Of a stretch of DNA of 64,000 nucleotides, positions 18,724 to 28,098 are shown in pieces (the first letter of the stretch is position 1; each line of letters begins with the position of its first letter). Position numbers and translations under genes: made by a program. The notes below the pieces were generated by a model. That model was not told the DNA's origin, did not search any database, and saw nothing but the letters and a program-made list of their open reading frames with translations. The stretch is from Sporosarcina sp. P34 (GTDB lineage Bacteria; Bacillota; Bacilli; Bacillales_A; Planococcaceae), in contig NZ_PDZC01000004.1 of assembly GCF_002743375.1 (NCBI RefSeq), positions 124,001-188,000 of the forward strand, read 5' to 3'.

Positions 18724-20244
18724 GTGACAAACGAATTAAACAAGGTACTTCGTTGTGAAGCACTGAAAGATAAGATTGTTACAGCTGAAGAAGCAGCTTC
18801 TTGGATCGAGGATGGAATGTCTTTAGGTCTAAGTGGATTTACATTGTCCGGAGACGCTAAAGCGGTTCCATTGGCATTGGCAGAACGAGGAAAAACTGAG
18901 GACTTCAAAGTAAACGTTTTCACTGGTGCTTCAATGGGCCCGAACGTTGATGAATTGATGGCCAATGCAGACGTAATCAATTTACGTGTTCCTTACCAAG
19001 GCAACCCGGCAATGCGTGGCAAAATCAACTCAGGTGATTCGTTCTATATCGATCAGCACCTTTCACATACAGCTGAATGGATTCGCCAAGGCGTAATCGG
19101 TCCAATTGACTATGCAATCATTGAAGCAGCTGCTATTACAGAAGAGGGATACATCATCCCAACTGGCTCTGTTGGTAACTCTCCAATTTTCGTTCAAGAA
19201 GCGAAGCATGTCATCATCGAATTGAATGTTAATGCGCCTGCGGAGTTTGAAGGTTTACATGACATCTACATCCCAGACGCTCAGAACCAACGTAAAGAAA
19301 TCCCTGTGTACAGTGCAACAGATAAAATCGGTACACCAGGAATTAAAGTAGATCCTGAAAAAGTGGTCGGAATTGTCCTTACAGAACAAGGCGATATTCC
19401 TTCCCCTATCGTTCCTCCAGATGAAGAGACACAAGAGATCGCAAACAACTTGTTGGACTTCTTCCGTGACGAGATCAAATTAGGTCGTATGGATGAAACG
19501 CTTATGCCTCTTCAATCAGGTGTCGGTTCGGTTGCGAACGCAGTACTTGATGGTATGCGAACTTCCGAGTTTAAAGATATCGAAGTCTATTCTGAAGTAC
19601 TTCAAGACGCAATCTTCGACTTGATCGATGACGGCGTAGTGAAATTCGCTTCTGCTACTTCATTGACTCTGTCTAAAAAGCGTTTGGACAGCTTTAAAGA
19701 CGATATTAGTAAATACCGTGACAAGCTTGTGTTCCGTCCACAAGAAATCTCAAACCACCCGGAAGTTATCCGTCGTTTGGGTATCATTTCATTCAACACA
19801 GCGCTTGAGCTAGACATCTACGGAAACGTTAACTCTACACATGTTAGCGGAACACGCATGATGAACGGAATCGGTGGATCAGGTGACTTCGCTCGTAACG
19901 CTCGCATCGCGATTTTCGTTACGAAGTCTTACGCAAAAGGCGGAGACGTGTCATCGATCGTACCTTTCTCTTCTCACGTGGACCACACAGAGCACGACGT
20001 AGACGTAATTGTTACGGAACAAGGATACGCGGATCTTCGCGGCTTGGCTCCAAGACAAAAAGCGGAATTGTTGATCGAGAACTGTGCTCACCCTGACTTC
20101 AAGGAAGAGCTACGCGATTATTATAATAGAGCAGTTGAACAAGTTGGCGGACAAACTCCACACATCTTGGAAGAGGCACTATCTTGGCACGTGAATCTTG
20201 CGAAAAACAAGACGATGCACAAGACTGCTGAAGCTCAGAAGTAA
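18724..20244 (+). CDS. Acetyl-CoA hydrolase/transferase family (succinate/acetate CoA-transferase type)
   Basis: A cytosolic CoA-transferase of 506 aa that should move CoA between acetyl-CoA or succinyl-CoA and free acids. The family features SGFTLSGDAKAVP near the N terminus, TGSVGNSP, the catalytic-Glu region YSEVLQDA and GGSGDFARNA are present. I chose the GTG at 18724 because AAGGTGG lies about 8 nt upstream, whereas the ATG at 18700 has no ribosome site. It diverges from narG and ends at a strong terminator. Acetate or propionate handling is likely, but the preferred acid is not readable. Confidence 0.88.
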   Translation: MTNELNKVLRCEALKDKIVTAEEAASWIEDGMSLGLSGFTLSGDAKAVPLALAERGKTEDFKVNVFTGASMGPNVDELMANADVINLRVPYQGNPAMRGKINSGDSFYIDQHLSHTAEWIRQGVIGPIDYAIIEAAAITEEGYIIPTGSVGNSPIFVQEAKHVIIELNVNAPAEFEGLHDIYIPDAQNQRKEIPVYSATDKIGTPGIKVDPEKVVGIVLTEQGDIPSPIVPPDEETQEIANNLLDFFRDEIKLGRMDETLMPLQSGVGSVANAVLDGMRTSEFKDIEVYSEVLQDAIFDLIDDGVVKFASATSLTLSKKRLDSFKDDISKYRDKLVFRPQEISNHPEVIRRLGIISFNTALELDIYGNVNSTHVSGTRMMNGIGGSGDFARNARIAIFVTKSYAKGGDVSSIVPFSSHVDHTEHDVDVIVTEQGYADLRGLAPRQKAELLIENCAHPDFKEELRDYYNRAVEQVGGQTPHILEEALSWHVNLAKNKTMHKTAEAQK

Positions 20245-20262
20245 TTTTATAACGTTGAAACG

Positions 20263-20300
20263 ACCAAGCGGACTTTGATCCGCTTGGTTTTTTTGTTTTT
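20263..20300 (+). terminator. Terminator of the CoA-transferase gene
   Basis: A perfect 10-bp stem (20263-20272 with 20279-20288), 6-nt loop and a long T run. Confidence 0.9.
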
Positions 20301-20304
20301 TTCA

Positions 20305-20640
20305 GGGAGGGGGGTTAGAGCGGATGCAGGGAGGGGTATTGAGCGCTTGAATGGCTGGATAGAGCGCGTTCGGGGATTCATAGAGCGGTTGAGGAAATGT
20401 ATGAGCGGATAGCGTAGAAGTATGAGCGCTTGGCCGTATGTGGGGGCGTATCCTTCTGAAAATTGATGGATCTAAGTCGCCACGGTCGACATTGAGCGGT
20501 TAACTCGGCGGATAGAGCAGATGCCGGGATATATTGAGCGATTAAATGGCTGGATAGAGCGCGTTCGGGAATTCATTGATCGGTTGAGGAAATGTATGAG
20601 CGGATAGCGCAATAGTATGAGCGCTCAGCCATATGTCTAA
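20305..20640. repeat. 21-bp periodic repeat array, second locus
   Basis: GAGCG elements recur about every 21 bp across some 330 bp. The array contains two diverged direct copies of about 104 bp (20338-20441 and 20532-20636). On the plus strand parts can be read as heptads beginning Ile-Glu-Arg, but stops interrupt them. It lies between the convergent CoA-transferase and nrdF genes. No gene is evident. Confidence 0.8.
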
Positions 20641-20681
20641 GCGGCTTCTCATAATGAAAATGGTGCACCCCCCTCCTCACA

Positions 20682-20709
20682 TAAAAAAGAGGAACCCGTC
20701 ACGGATTCC
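20682..20709 (-). terminator. Terminator of nrdEIF
   Basis: An 8-bp stem with one G-T pair (20702-20709 with 20691-20698) is followed on the minus strand by TCTTTTTT. It is 14 nt after the nrdF stop. Confidence 0.85.
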
Positions 20710-20723
20710 CCTTCCTTTATTTA

Positions 20724-21761
20724 TTACAAATCATCAAAGCCGTTCAAATCACTAGTCTTCACATATTGACGGCTCGTTTGTTCGAAGAAGTCCGTTTTTG
20801 TATCGTCGAAGTTATCGACGTACGCGCGGATCCACTTCATTGGATTATCTGTGAACTCTGGATAGATTTCGCTTAAGCCTAGCATGCGTAACATTTTATT
20901 CGCGCGATACTTCACGTAACCTTCCATCTCATCCAACTCAAGGCCATCGATCCCCGCTAATACATAGCGACTCCAGATAACTTCTTGCTCGACGGAGTGA
21001 CGGAATTGGTCATAGATCCATTCCGTGAATTCGTCTGTGTTGTATTCTGGATTTTCAGCTAAAGCTGCGCGGAAAATATCGCTGATAGCTTTACCGTGCT
21101 GTAGTTCGTCACGGTTAATGTACGAAATCATTGTGGATGTGCCGACCATTTTTTGATGGCGTGCTAAGTTATAGAAAAACGCGAAGCCACTGTAGAAGAA
21201 TAGGCCTTCTAGTAATGTCGTATACACCATTGCTTTTAAAACTGTTTCAATTGTCGGGTTCTCCGCGAATTCATTGTAGACTTCAACAATTCGTTCATTT
21301 CGCTTCATTAATACTTCGTCTGTACGGCCCATTTCGAAGGCTGCCATCTGCTTATCCAAGTTCGTGACAGATGAAAGTACGTACGCATAGCTGTGGTTAT
21401 GCTCACTTTCCTGGTCTGCAATGGTCGCGAGAATTGACTTGACGGAAGGATCCGTTGTGAAGTCTGCGATTTTCATCGCGATGACAGTTTGTGGACCGTC
21501 AAGTGTCGCAAGTAGCCCGATAATTTTTAGGAATGCGGATTGTTCTTCTTGCGTCAGGCTTGCGAACTGCTTGACGTCTTGCGTCATGTCTACTTCGTTC
21601 GCTGTCCAGAACAGGGAACGGATTCGCTGACGTAATGTATAGAAATGGGGATGCGCGAGGTCGTTCCAGTTTAGAATGCCGCTTGCTTCCCCACCGAAAA
21701 TAGCTGTAGCCTTATTCGGGTTTGCAGGATTTAATACTTTTACTCTTGTAAGTGTCGCCAA
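20724..21761 (-). CDS. nrdF: Class Ib ribonucleotide reductase beta subunit NrdF
   Basis: Dimetal-tyrosyl radical subunit (345 aa) for deoxyribonucleotide synthesis. Metal ligands are visible: Asp in LATLDGPQ, Glu and His in DQESEHNH, with the radical Tyr four residues after that His, then Glu in TTLLEGLFF and the ELQH motif. The start is a TTG at 21761 with AAAGGAG about 10 nt upstream. The frame overlaps the end of nrdI by 22 nt, which fits coupled translation. Confidence 0.92.
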   Translation of the reverse strand: MATLTRVKVLNPANPNKATAIFGGEASGILNWNDLAHPHFYTLRQRIRSLFWTANEVDMTQDVKQFASLTQEEQSAFLKIIGLLATLDGPQTVIAMKIADFTTDPSVKSILATIADQESEHNHSYAYVLSSVTNLDKQMAAFEMGRTDEVLMKRNERIVEVYNEFAENPTIETVLKAMVYTTLLEGLFFYSGFAFFYNLARHQKMVGTSTMISYINRDELQHGKAISDIFRAALAENPEYNTDEFTEWIYDQFRHSVEQEVIWSRYVLAGIDGLELDEMEGYVKYRANKMLRMLGLSEIYPEFTDNPMKWIRAYVDNFDDTKTDFFEQTSRQYVKTSDLNGFDDL

Positions 21762-22177
21762 TGGTCGAGCACTCCTTTCGTCCAATTCGTAACGGTTTTT
21801 TCTTGTATGCCACGTGGGCTTTGCTCGATCTTTAATGGTTCAATAGGTGAATGATAAAATTTCGCTAGCTTATCTGCAGCTTTACAAAATAATTCATCGC
21901 CGCCAAACTGTGTATCCCCTGTGCCAAAGACATAGACGAGCTCAGGTTTATAACCAACATCCGCTACGAAATCTTTGACTTCATCGGGTGTTGCACCTTT
22001 TTCCCATGTGAATGAACCGATACAAAATGCGTCGTATTCTTTAATATCAGGGATGACGCCGATGCCGATACGATGTGTATCGACTTCGACGCCTTCACTT
22101 TGTAGACTTTCTGTAATCAATTCCGCTACTTCCTGCGTGTTGCCACTCCAGGATGCATAGGCGATTAAGAATGACAC
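21740..22177 (-). CDS. nrdI: NrdI flavodoxin-like protein
   Basis: FMN protein (145 aa) that supplies the oxidant for assembling the Mn-tyrosyl cofactor of NrdF. The flavin loop YASWSGNTQEV is near residues 6-16, with GSFTWEKG and FGTGDTQFGG later. Three in-frame GTG codons are near the start; the one at 22177 lies 8 nt after AGGAG. It overlaps nrdE by 13 nt. The order nrdE-nrdI-nrdF differs from the nrdI-nrdE-nrdF order of Bacillus subtilis. Confidence 0.9.
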   Translation of the reverse strand: MSFLIAYASWSGNTQEVAELITESLQSEGVEVDTHRIGIGVIPDIKEYDAFCIGSFTWEKGATPDEVKDFVADVGYKPELVYVFGTGDTQFGGDELFCKAADKLAKFYHSPIEPLKIEQSPRGIQEKTVTNWTKGVLDHWRHLQE

Positions 22178-24387
22178 CACTCGCACTCCTCAATCTCCGC
22201 TGCAGTTGAACGCATATAGTACGTGGTTTTCATGCCTGATTTCCATGCCTGCAAGTGCAAGTCCAAAATAACCGATGCGCGGATGGAATTTGGTACATAA
22301 ATATTGAATGAAATCGACTGATCGATGTGTTGCTGACGAGCGGCGTTTTGCTTGATCGACCAACGCTGATCGACGATGTACGCTGAACGACGGTAGATGT
22401 CATACGTATTGTGGTCCAAATCCGGTGCAATGACTGGTAATTTATAGTCTTTCTTCTCTTCATGGTAGAAAGGCTTGAATACTGGATCGATCGATGCTGT
22501 CGAGCCTGCGATAACCGAAGTCGAACTGTTCGGTGCGACTGCCATTAAATAGCCGTTACGCATACCGTTCATTGCCACATCCATGCGCAGTTCACGCCAT
22601 TTATTTGAATCGTATTCGCGTTGCTCGAAGTATTCACCTGTTTGCCAGTCTGATCCATCAAATAATGGATATGCGCCTTTTTCTTTTGATAACTCCATGG
22701 AGGCTTTAATTGTCAAATATGCGATATTTTCATATAACTCGTCTGCGAAATCCACCGCTTCGTCCGATTCCCACTGAATGTTTTTCAACGCGAGTAAATG
22801 GTGCCAGCCGAATGTGCCGAGTCCAATTCCACGGTAGCGTGCATTCGTGCGTTGCGCTTGTACAACTGGGATTTGGTTCTGATCGATGACGTTGTCGAGC
22901 ATACGCACTTGAATTTTGATCAAACGGTCTAGCACATCTGCCGTCACTGCTCTTCCAAGGTTAATCGATGATAGATTACATACGACGAAATCGCCTGGCT
23001 TCGTGCGTGTAACGACCATGTCGTCTTCTAGTGTTACGGATTCATGTGTACTTGCTGACATATTTTGTAATATTTCTGAACACAAATTACTAGAATAAAT
23101 CATTCCTTCATGCTTATTCGGATTCATGCGGTTTACTTCGTCACGATAGAACATGAATGGTGTTCCCGTCTCGAGCTGGCTACGCAAAATACGTTTCATG
23201 ATTTCAATCGCTGGAACCGTCTCTCGTGATAGATCTTCATTACGGACGCATTCTTCATACTTCTCGCGGAATGTTCCTTGTCCTTTAGTTTCATCATAGA
23301 AGTCCTCCAATGAATAGCCCATTTTCGTGCGGACTTCATGTGGATCGAATAAATGCCAGTCTTCACGGGACTCGACTTTCTCCATAAACAAGTCTGGCAA
23401 GCAAACGCCTGTGAAGATATCATGTGCACGTAAACGATCATCGCCGTTATTGAGCTTGAGATCGAGGAAAGTGAAAATATCTTGATGCCATACGTCGAGA
23501 TAAACGGCTACGGCACCTTGACGTTGACCGAGTTGATCGACACTGACTGCCGTATTGTTCAACTGTTTGATCCATGGCAGAACACCGCTTGACGCGCCTT
23601 CGAAGCCGCGAATCGATGCACCGCGAGAACGAACTTTCCCCATATAGACACCGATACCGCCACCGAATTTCGACAAGTTCGCGATATCAGTGTTGCTGTT
23701 GTAAATTCCTTGTAAGGAATCATCCACTGTATCGATAAAGCAACTGGATAGCTGACCGTGCATCTTGCCTGCGTTGGATAATGTTGGTGTCGCTACCGTC
23801 ATGTATAAATTGCTCATCGCCCAGTATGCTTCGCCAACTTTATGAATACGGTCTACTGTTTCGTCTTGCATTAGCGTCATCGCGATGATCAACCAGCGCT
23901 CTTGCGGTAGCTCCACGGGCTGTTTCTTAAAGTTTACGGTGACGTATCGGTCTACTAATGTTTTCAAACCGATATATGTGAATAATAGGTCACGGGAAGG
24001 ATCGAGTAGTTTACCGATTTCCTGAAGCTCGTCCCGGCTGTATTTTTCCGTTAGAACGGATGTATATAAACCTTGTTCCACCAAGCGTTCTACATTTTTC
24101 GCAAAGTCGGTATAAGCATCCGCCCCACGCAATGCTTGTTGCTTTGCATAGACGTCGAATAAATAAATACGTGCCGCTACAAACGTCCAATACGTATTTG
24201 CTTCATCAATACGGCTTAATGACTCCAGCACCATCGCGTTCGTCCATTCAGTTGCTGTGCTAGCCGGGTGGCGCTCTTGGAATTTCTCACTTGCCTCGAT
24301 TAATGGCTCCATTTGTTTCTTGCCGAATTCTTCTTGTAGGTTTTCCAACACTAGATGAAGTCCCTTAGTTTCTTGAATAATAGCCAT
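22165..24387 (-). CDS. nrdE: Class Ib ribonucleotide reductase alpha subunit NrdE
   Basis: Catalytic subunit (740 aa) that reduces ribonucleoside diphosphates. The active-site loop SNLCSEI, the redox Cys in GQLSSCFI, the VCNLSSINLG stretch and the C-terminal Cys pair CEWC are visible. I do not see a clear N-terminal ATP-cone, as expected for class Ib. GGGAGCGG precedes the ATG. Expression is probably set by the cobalamin riboswitch and NrdR sites upstream, so this enzyme may be made mainly when cobalamin is scarce. Confidence 0.94.
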   Translation of the reverse strand: MAIIQETKGLHLVLENLQEEFGKKQMEPLIEASEKFQERHPASTATEWTNAMVLESLSRIDEANTYWTFVAARIYLFDVYAKQQALRGADAYTDFAKNVERLVEQGLYTSVLTEKYSRDELQEIGKLLDPSRDLLFTYIGLKTLVDRYVTVNFKKQPVELPQERWLIIAMTLMQDETVDRIHKVGEAYWAMSNLYMTVATPTLSNAGKMHGQLSSCFIDTVDDSLQGIYNSNTDIANLSKFGGGIGVYMGKVRSRGASIRGFEGASSGVLPWIKQLNNTAVSVDQLGQRQGAVAVYLDVWHQDIFTFLDLKLNNGDDRLRAHDIFTGVCLPDLFMEKVESREDWHLFDPHEVRTKMGYSLEDFYDETKGQGTFREKYEECVRNEDLSRETVPAIEIMKRILRSQLETGTPFMFYRDEVNRMNPNKHEGMIYSSNLCSEILQNMSASTHESVTLEDDMVVTRTKPGDFVVCNLSSINLGRAVTADVLDRLIKIQVRMLDNVIDQNQIPVVQAQRTNARYRGIGLGTFGWHHLLALKNIQWESDEAVDFADELYENIAYLTIKASMELSKEKGAYPLFDGSDWQTGEYFEQREYDSNKWRELRMDVAMNGMRNGYLMAVAPNSSTSVIAGSTASIDPVFKPFYHEEKKDYKLPVIAPDLDHNTYDIYRRSAYIVDQRWSIKQNAARQQHIDQSISFNIYVPNSIRASVILDLHLQAWKSGMKTTYYMRSTAAEIEECEWCHS

Positions 24388-24431
24388 GATATCCGCTCCC
24401 TTTAGTTAATTAATTCGGTTATGTACTAAAT

Positions 24432-24458
24432 AAAAAAACTCCCAATACAATCGGGAGT
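24432..24458 (-). terminator. Intrinsic terminator in the nrdE leader
   Basis: A hairpin with ACTCCC paired to GGGAGT (24453-24458 with 24438-24443) is followed on the minus strand by seven T. It lies between the cobalamin aptamer and nrdE, 45 nt before the start codon, so it is the likely expression platform of the riboswitch. Confidence 0.85.
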
Positions 24459-24539
24459 CGTCAATTGACGCTTAGTAGATCGCGGAAAGTTTTAGGCAGA
24501 CTGAAATAAGACTGCTTTGTGCTTTCACTCTCCAACCCC

Positions 24540-24706
24540 GAAGAATGTTTTGCTGAGATGACTGGCAGGTCTACTGGCTGGCACATCATTCTTCCATCTT
24601 TCCTTCCCGCCGAAGCAGTGGTTTAATAAGATAGTCGTCCGTGCCCTCAGTTGCGGGGGCAGCTCCGTTAGTGGCGGATTCCCTTTTAAACGTGGTGGGT
24701 ACCAAT
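24540..24706 (-). promoter_or_regulatory. Cobalamin (AdoCbl) riboswitch upstream of nrdEIF
   Basis: On the minus strand the leader carries the cobalamin aptamer landmarks in order: GGTACC, AAAAGGGAA, GGAGCTGCCCCCGCAACTG, CCACTG, CGGGAAGG and the B12 box AGACCTGCC near 24563-24571. It is followed about 80 nt later by an intrinsic terminator. A B12 switch on a class I reductase implies that a B12-dependent class II reductase exists elsewhere in the genome, as known in Streptomyces coelicolor. That last point is inference. Confidence 0.9.
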
Positions 24707-24724
24707 TCATCTATTTGCTGTTAC

Positions 24725-24772
24725 ACACTATATATAGTGTGTTGATTCATATATAACCCTAACATGTTGTGT
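24725..24772. promoter_or_regulatory. Paired NrdR operator
   Basis: The perfect palindrome ACACTATATATAGTGT (24725-24740) matches the NrdR box. A second, half-conserved box (24757-24772, right half TGTTGTGT) starts 32 bp away, about three helical turns. Pairs with this spacing are typical of NrdR, the ATP-cone repressor of reductase genes. They lie just upstream of the riboswitch leader, where the nrdE promoter should be. Confidence 0.82.
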
Positions 24773-24785
24773 TCAAACATGCAAA

Positions 24786-24845
24786 ACAAAAATCGAACCG
24801 GAGTCCAGAATCCTTCTTCTGAACTACGATTCGATTTTTGTTATT
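24786..24845 (-). terminator. Terminator after the alanine symporter gene
   Basis: A 12-bp outer stem (24786-24797 with 24830-24841) with an inner stem is followed by TTTTTGTTTTG on the minus strand. It separates the symporter gene from the NrdR region. Plus-strand T residues suggest it may also work in reverse. Confidence 0.7.
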
Positions 24846-24972
24846 CAGTATTTTATAGTATATCAAACTTTTTACTTCTTGACTAAATGATTTGTGTAAA
24901 TGTTTGAAACTAGAGAGTATGTGGAAAAGGGATTTCCGCTACAACCCTAACTTTATATTGTGAGAAGTAAAA

Positions 24973-26394
24973 TTACAAACGATCTTCCGCTCTCTCAGCT
25001 GTTTCTTCCCAACACTCTGCGCCTTTTAAGTCAGGGATGCTGGCCGATTTGAAGACAGGGTTTCTGCCGGCTTTACGTTGTTTAGTGAAGTCATCCAGTA
25101 CTTTAAAGGCGACTTTACCAAGTAATAGAATGACGACTAAGTTAATGATGGCCATTAGTCCCATGAACAGATCGGCCATATCCCATACAACTTGTACTTT
25201 TGCGATTGCCCCGAAGTATACCATGACCAGTACGAGAACTTGATAGATTCGTTTCCATACGATGTTAGCATGAATGAATTCAATATTTGTTTCGCCATAA
25301 TAATAGTTTCCGATGATGGAACTGAAGGCGAAGAACATGATAGCACCGGCAATGAAGTATGGTGCCCATGCGCCTACTTGTACAGCCATGGAGTTTTGTG
25401 TCAAGATGATGCCATTTGTTTCACCTGATTGATACAATCCACCAAGCAAAATGATGAATGCTGTCGCCGAACAGATGATGATAGTATCGAAAAACACACC
25501 TAGACTTTGTACTAATCCTTGTTTTGCTGGATGCGATACATTCGCTGTAGCAGCCGCGTTTGGCACACTACCCATACCTGCTTCATTGGAGAAGAGACCG
25601 CGACGTACACCTTGCATCATGGCCATCCCGATTCCGCCACCCATGACTTCTTTAATTCCGAAAGCATGCTCGAATATCAATACAATAATGCCTGGAACTT
25701 CTGAAATATTCATAATCACGATATATAATGCTACTAAAATATAGAAAGTCGCCATGATGGGTACGATGGTTTGTGTTACTTTTACAATCCGTTTGACGCC
25801 ACCGAAGACGATCATCCCTGTTACTAGCATTAAGCCAACCCCGACACTCCAGTTCGGAATGCCGAATACGTCAGTGAATGACTGACTGATGGTGTTAGAT
25901 TGAACTGCATTAAATATGAATCCGAAACACATAGTCAGTAAAATAGCGAAGACAATTCCGAGTTTTCGCCAACCTAGCGCTTTTTGCATATAATACGCCG
26001 GCCCTCCGCGGAACGTGTCGCCGTCTTTCACTTTATATACTTGTGCCAATGTACTTTCGATGAATCCTGTCGCCATACCGATTACAGCGATCACCCACAT
26101 CCAGAAGACCGCGCCGGGCCCACCAATACCGATCGCTAGAGCTACCCCTGCTACGTTACCTGTTCCTACACGTGACGCGGCACTAATTGTGAATGCCTGG
26201 AACGGCGATACCCCGTCATTGCTATCTTTCTTCTCTACAATCAGGCGGAACATCTCACCAAATAAGCGCACTTGCACAAATTTCGTACGAATTGTGAAAT
26301 ATAAACCTGCTGCCAATAAAAGTCCAATTAAAACATATGTCCAAATAAAATTATTCACCGGCCCTACAAGCCAGTCGATCGCATCTTGAAACAT
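24973..26394 (-). CDS. Alanine/glycine:cation symporter (AGCS family)
   Basis: Inner-membrane Na+- or H+-coupled amino acid importer (473 aa, about 11 segments). The signature GTGNVAGVALAIGIGGPGAVFWMW is split here as GTGNVAGVALAIG and GGPGAVFWMW, near residues 75-100, and FRGGPAYYMQ follows. AGGAGG is 7 nt upstream of the ATG. It follows glycerate kinase by about 80 nt on the same strand, but I see no shared pathway. Substrate could be alanine, glycine or serine. Confidence 0.92.
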   Translation of the reverse strand: MFQDAIDWLVGPVNNFIWTYVLIGLLLAAGLYFTIRTKFVQVRLFGEMFRLIVEKKDSNDGVSPFQAFTISAASRVGTGNVAGVALAIGIGGPGAVFWMWVIAVIGMATGFIESTLAQVYKVKDGDTFRGGPAYYMQKALGWRKLGIVFAILLTMCFGFIFNAVQSNTISQSFTDVFGIPNWSVGVGLMLVTGMIVFGGVKRIVKVTQTIVPIMATFYILVALYIVIMNISEVPGIIVLIFEHAFGIKEVMGGGIGMAMMQGVRRGLFSNEAGMGSVPNAAATANVSHPAKQGLVQSLGVFFDTIIICSATAFIILLGGLYQSGETNGIILTQNSMAVQVGAWAPYFIAGAIMFFAFSSIIGNYYYGETNIEFIHANIVWKRIYQVLVLVMVYFGAIAKVQVVWDMADLFMGLMAIINLVVILLLGKVAFKVLDDFTKQRKAGRNPVFKSASIPDLKGAECWEETAERAEDRL

Positions 26395-26465
26395 CTGACC
26401 ACCTCCTGTGTACTCTATACCCTACTCGCCTACTTGCTATGCATAGTATATTAAAAAACTATTTT

Positions 26466-27587
26466 CTACTGTCTATGCTGCAAGACGGTTGACGCTTTGT
26501 TCTCCAATAACTTTGCTGCTTGTGCCATCAATTCAGCTAACGACTTCTTTCCATCGTCCAATGAATGCAGCTCGGTGAACCACTCAAGCAGTTCCTGACG
26601 CGCTGCTTCTTCAATCGCCCCTGAAATGACGATGACCGGAACATTCTCTACTCTCGCAAGCTTGGCAATCCCCATTAATGCCTTGCCTGCAAGCGTCTGC
26701 CGATCTGTCTTCCCTTCCCCTGTGACTATCAAATCTGCTGAAGATAGATGCTTAGCGAACTCCATCGCTTCGAGCACGACATCAATTCCACTTTCAAGAT
26801 AAGCGCCACAATACGCAAGTAATGCCCCTGCACTTCCCCCAGCCGCTCCCGCACCGCGCAGCTCATGCAATCGCACGCCTGTCTGCCTTTCCGTCATATC
26901 AGCCAGATGACGTAATCCTTCATCCAGACGCAGAACCATCTCCGCGTCCGCCCCTTTTTGTGGGCCGAAAACAAATGACGCACCCCGCTCACCGACAAAT
27001 GGATTGTCCACGTCGGACGCAATGCGAATGTCCGTTTCCAACAAACGTTTATCCAGTTGCGAGATATCAATTTCATTGATCAAAGACAACGTGGAGCCAT
27101 TCATCTGCACTAACTGTTCATCGGCTAAAAATCGAACGCCTAGTGCTTCGAGCAAACCTGTTCCCCCGTCATTCGTTGCGCTCCCGCCAAGTCCAATAAT
27201 CATTTTCCTGTAACCCGCATCAAACGCATGACGAATTAATTGCCCTGTGCCGAATGTTGACGCTTTCATTGGATCGAGTTCATGATCCTCAAGCAACAAC
27301 AAACCGGACGCTTGTGCCATTTCAATGACCGCTGTCTCGCCGTCGCCAAGCACGCCAAAGTGCGCATCGATTGCACGACCAAGCGGATCTTGCACAGACA
27401 CGGTTCGCAACGTTCCCCCAGTTGACGACATGAGGACAGACAGCGTACCCTCACCACCATCCGCAACCGGTAAACGGACGACTTCTGCGTGCGGATATAC
27501 TTTTTTCACGCCACTATATATAGCGTCGGCCGCTTCTTCTGCATGCAAGCTTCCCTTAAATGCATCAGGCGCAATGACAATTTTCAC
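26466..27587 (-). CDS. Glycerate kinase (GlxK/GarK family)
   Basis: Phosphorylates D-glycerate, most likely to 2-phosphoglycerate as in this family. The N terminus KIVIAPDAFKGSL and the LPVADGGEGTL and GLGGSATNDGGTG motifs are diagnostic. The GTG at 27587 has GGGAG 8 nt upstream and gives the canonical start; a GTG 9 nt earlier is too close to it. It has 373 aa. A possible partner is the 2-hydroxyacid dehydrogenase at the start of the window, if that enzyme makes glycerate, but they are far apart. Confidence 0.92.
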   Translation of the reverse strand: MKIVIAPDAFKGSLHAEEAADAIYSGVKKVYPHAEVVRLPVADGGEGTLSVLMSSTGGTLRTVSVQDPLGRAIDAHFGVLGDGETAVIEMAQASGLLLLEDHELDPMKASTFGTGQLIRHAFDAGYRKMIIGLGGSATNDGGTGLLEALGVRFLADEQLVQMNGSTLSLINEIDISQLDKRLLETDIRIASDVDNPFVGERGASFVFGPQKGADAEMVLRLDEGLRHLADMTERQTGVRLHELRGAGAAGGSAGALLAYCGAYLESGIDVVLEAMEFAKHLSSADLIVTGEGKTDRQTLAGKALMGIAKLARVENVPVIVISGAIEEAARQELLEWFTELHSLDDGKKSLAELMAQAAKLLENKASTVLQHRQ

Positions 27588-27694
27588 GGCTCTCACTCCC
27601 TTTATTCGTATTCTAGCAGATTACGCGGGAAAAGTTACCACAAATTATTGGATGGCTACTATATTTTTATAATGAAGGCTGTGAGATGTGGATG

Positions 27695-28030
27695 TGGATG
27701 TGTGTCCGCTCAATGTTTACGGGTATCCGATCATAATTCAGGGTAGAGCGCTCTATGCGTTCGTTTATCCGCTCTATCGAGGCGCGTAGCCGCTCATAGT
27801 TTGTGGTGAAGCGCTCTATATGAATGGAGATCCGCTCAATGTCTACGGGGATACGGGATTCAGCGGAGTGCGCTCTATGCGCTCGTCCATCCGCTCTATC
27901 AAGACACGCATCCGATCATAGTTCCTGGTAGAACGCTCTATACGACCGGGTATCCGCTCAATGTCTACGGATATCCGATCATACTTCGAGACAGAGCGCT
28001 CTAGGAGTCTATCCATCCGCTCGACTAGAC
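27695..28030. repeat. 21-bp periodic repeat array, third locus
   Basis: CCGCTCTAT, CCGATCATA and CCGCTCAAT elements recur every 21 bp. CCGCTCAATGT recurs at 27706, 27832 and 27954, spaced 126 and 122 bp (six units). On the minus strand part is open and reads as heptads such as IERMDER, YDRMRVL and IERIPGR. It lies between divergent genes and shows no ribosome site for such a peptide. Confidence 0.82.
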
Positions 28031-28098
28031 ACGCAACATGTTTTAAATGCCGCATTTTTAGGGAACACTGCGTATAAAAGGAAAGGAGCGAGTACTAG

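Noticed and set aside
24525-24710. Open frame of 61 codons upstream of nrdE
   Set aside because: It lies entirely within the cobalamin aptamer and has no ribosome site.
27843-28055. 70-aa heptad protein on the minus strand of the third repeat array
   Set aside because: It has a regular IER/YDR pattern but no ribosome site, and the other two arrays have stops in the same phase.
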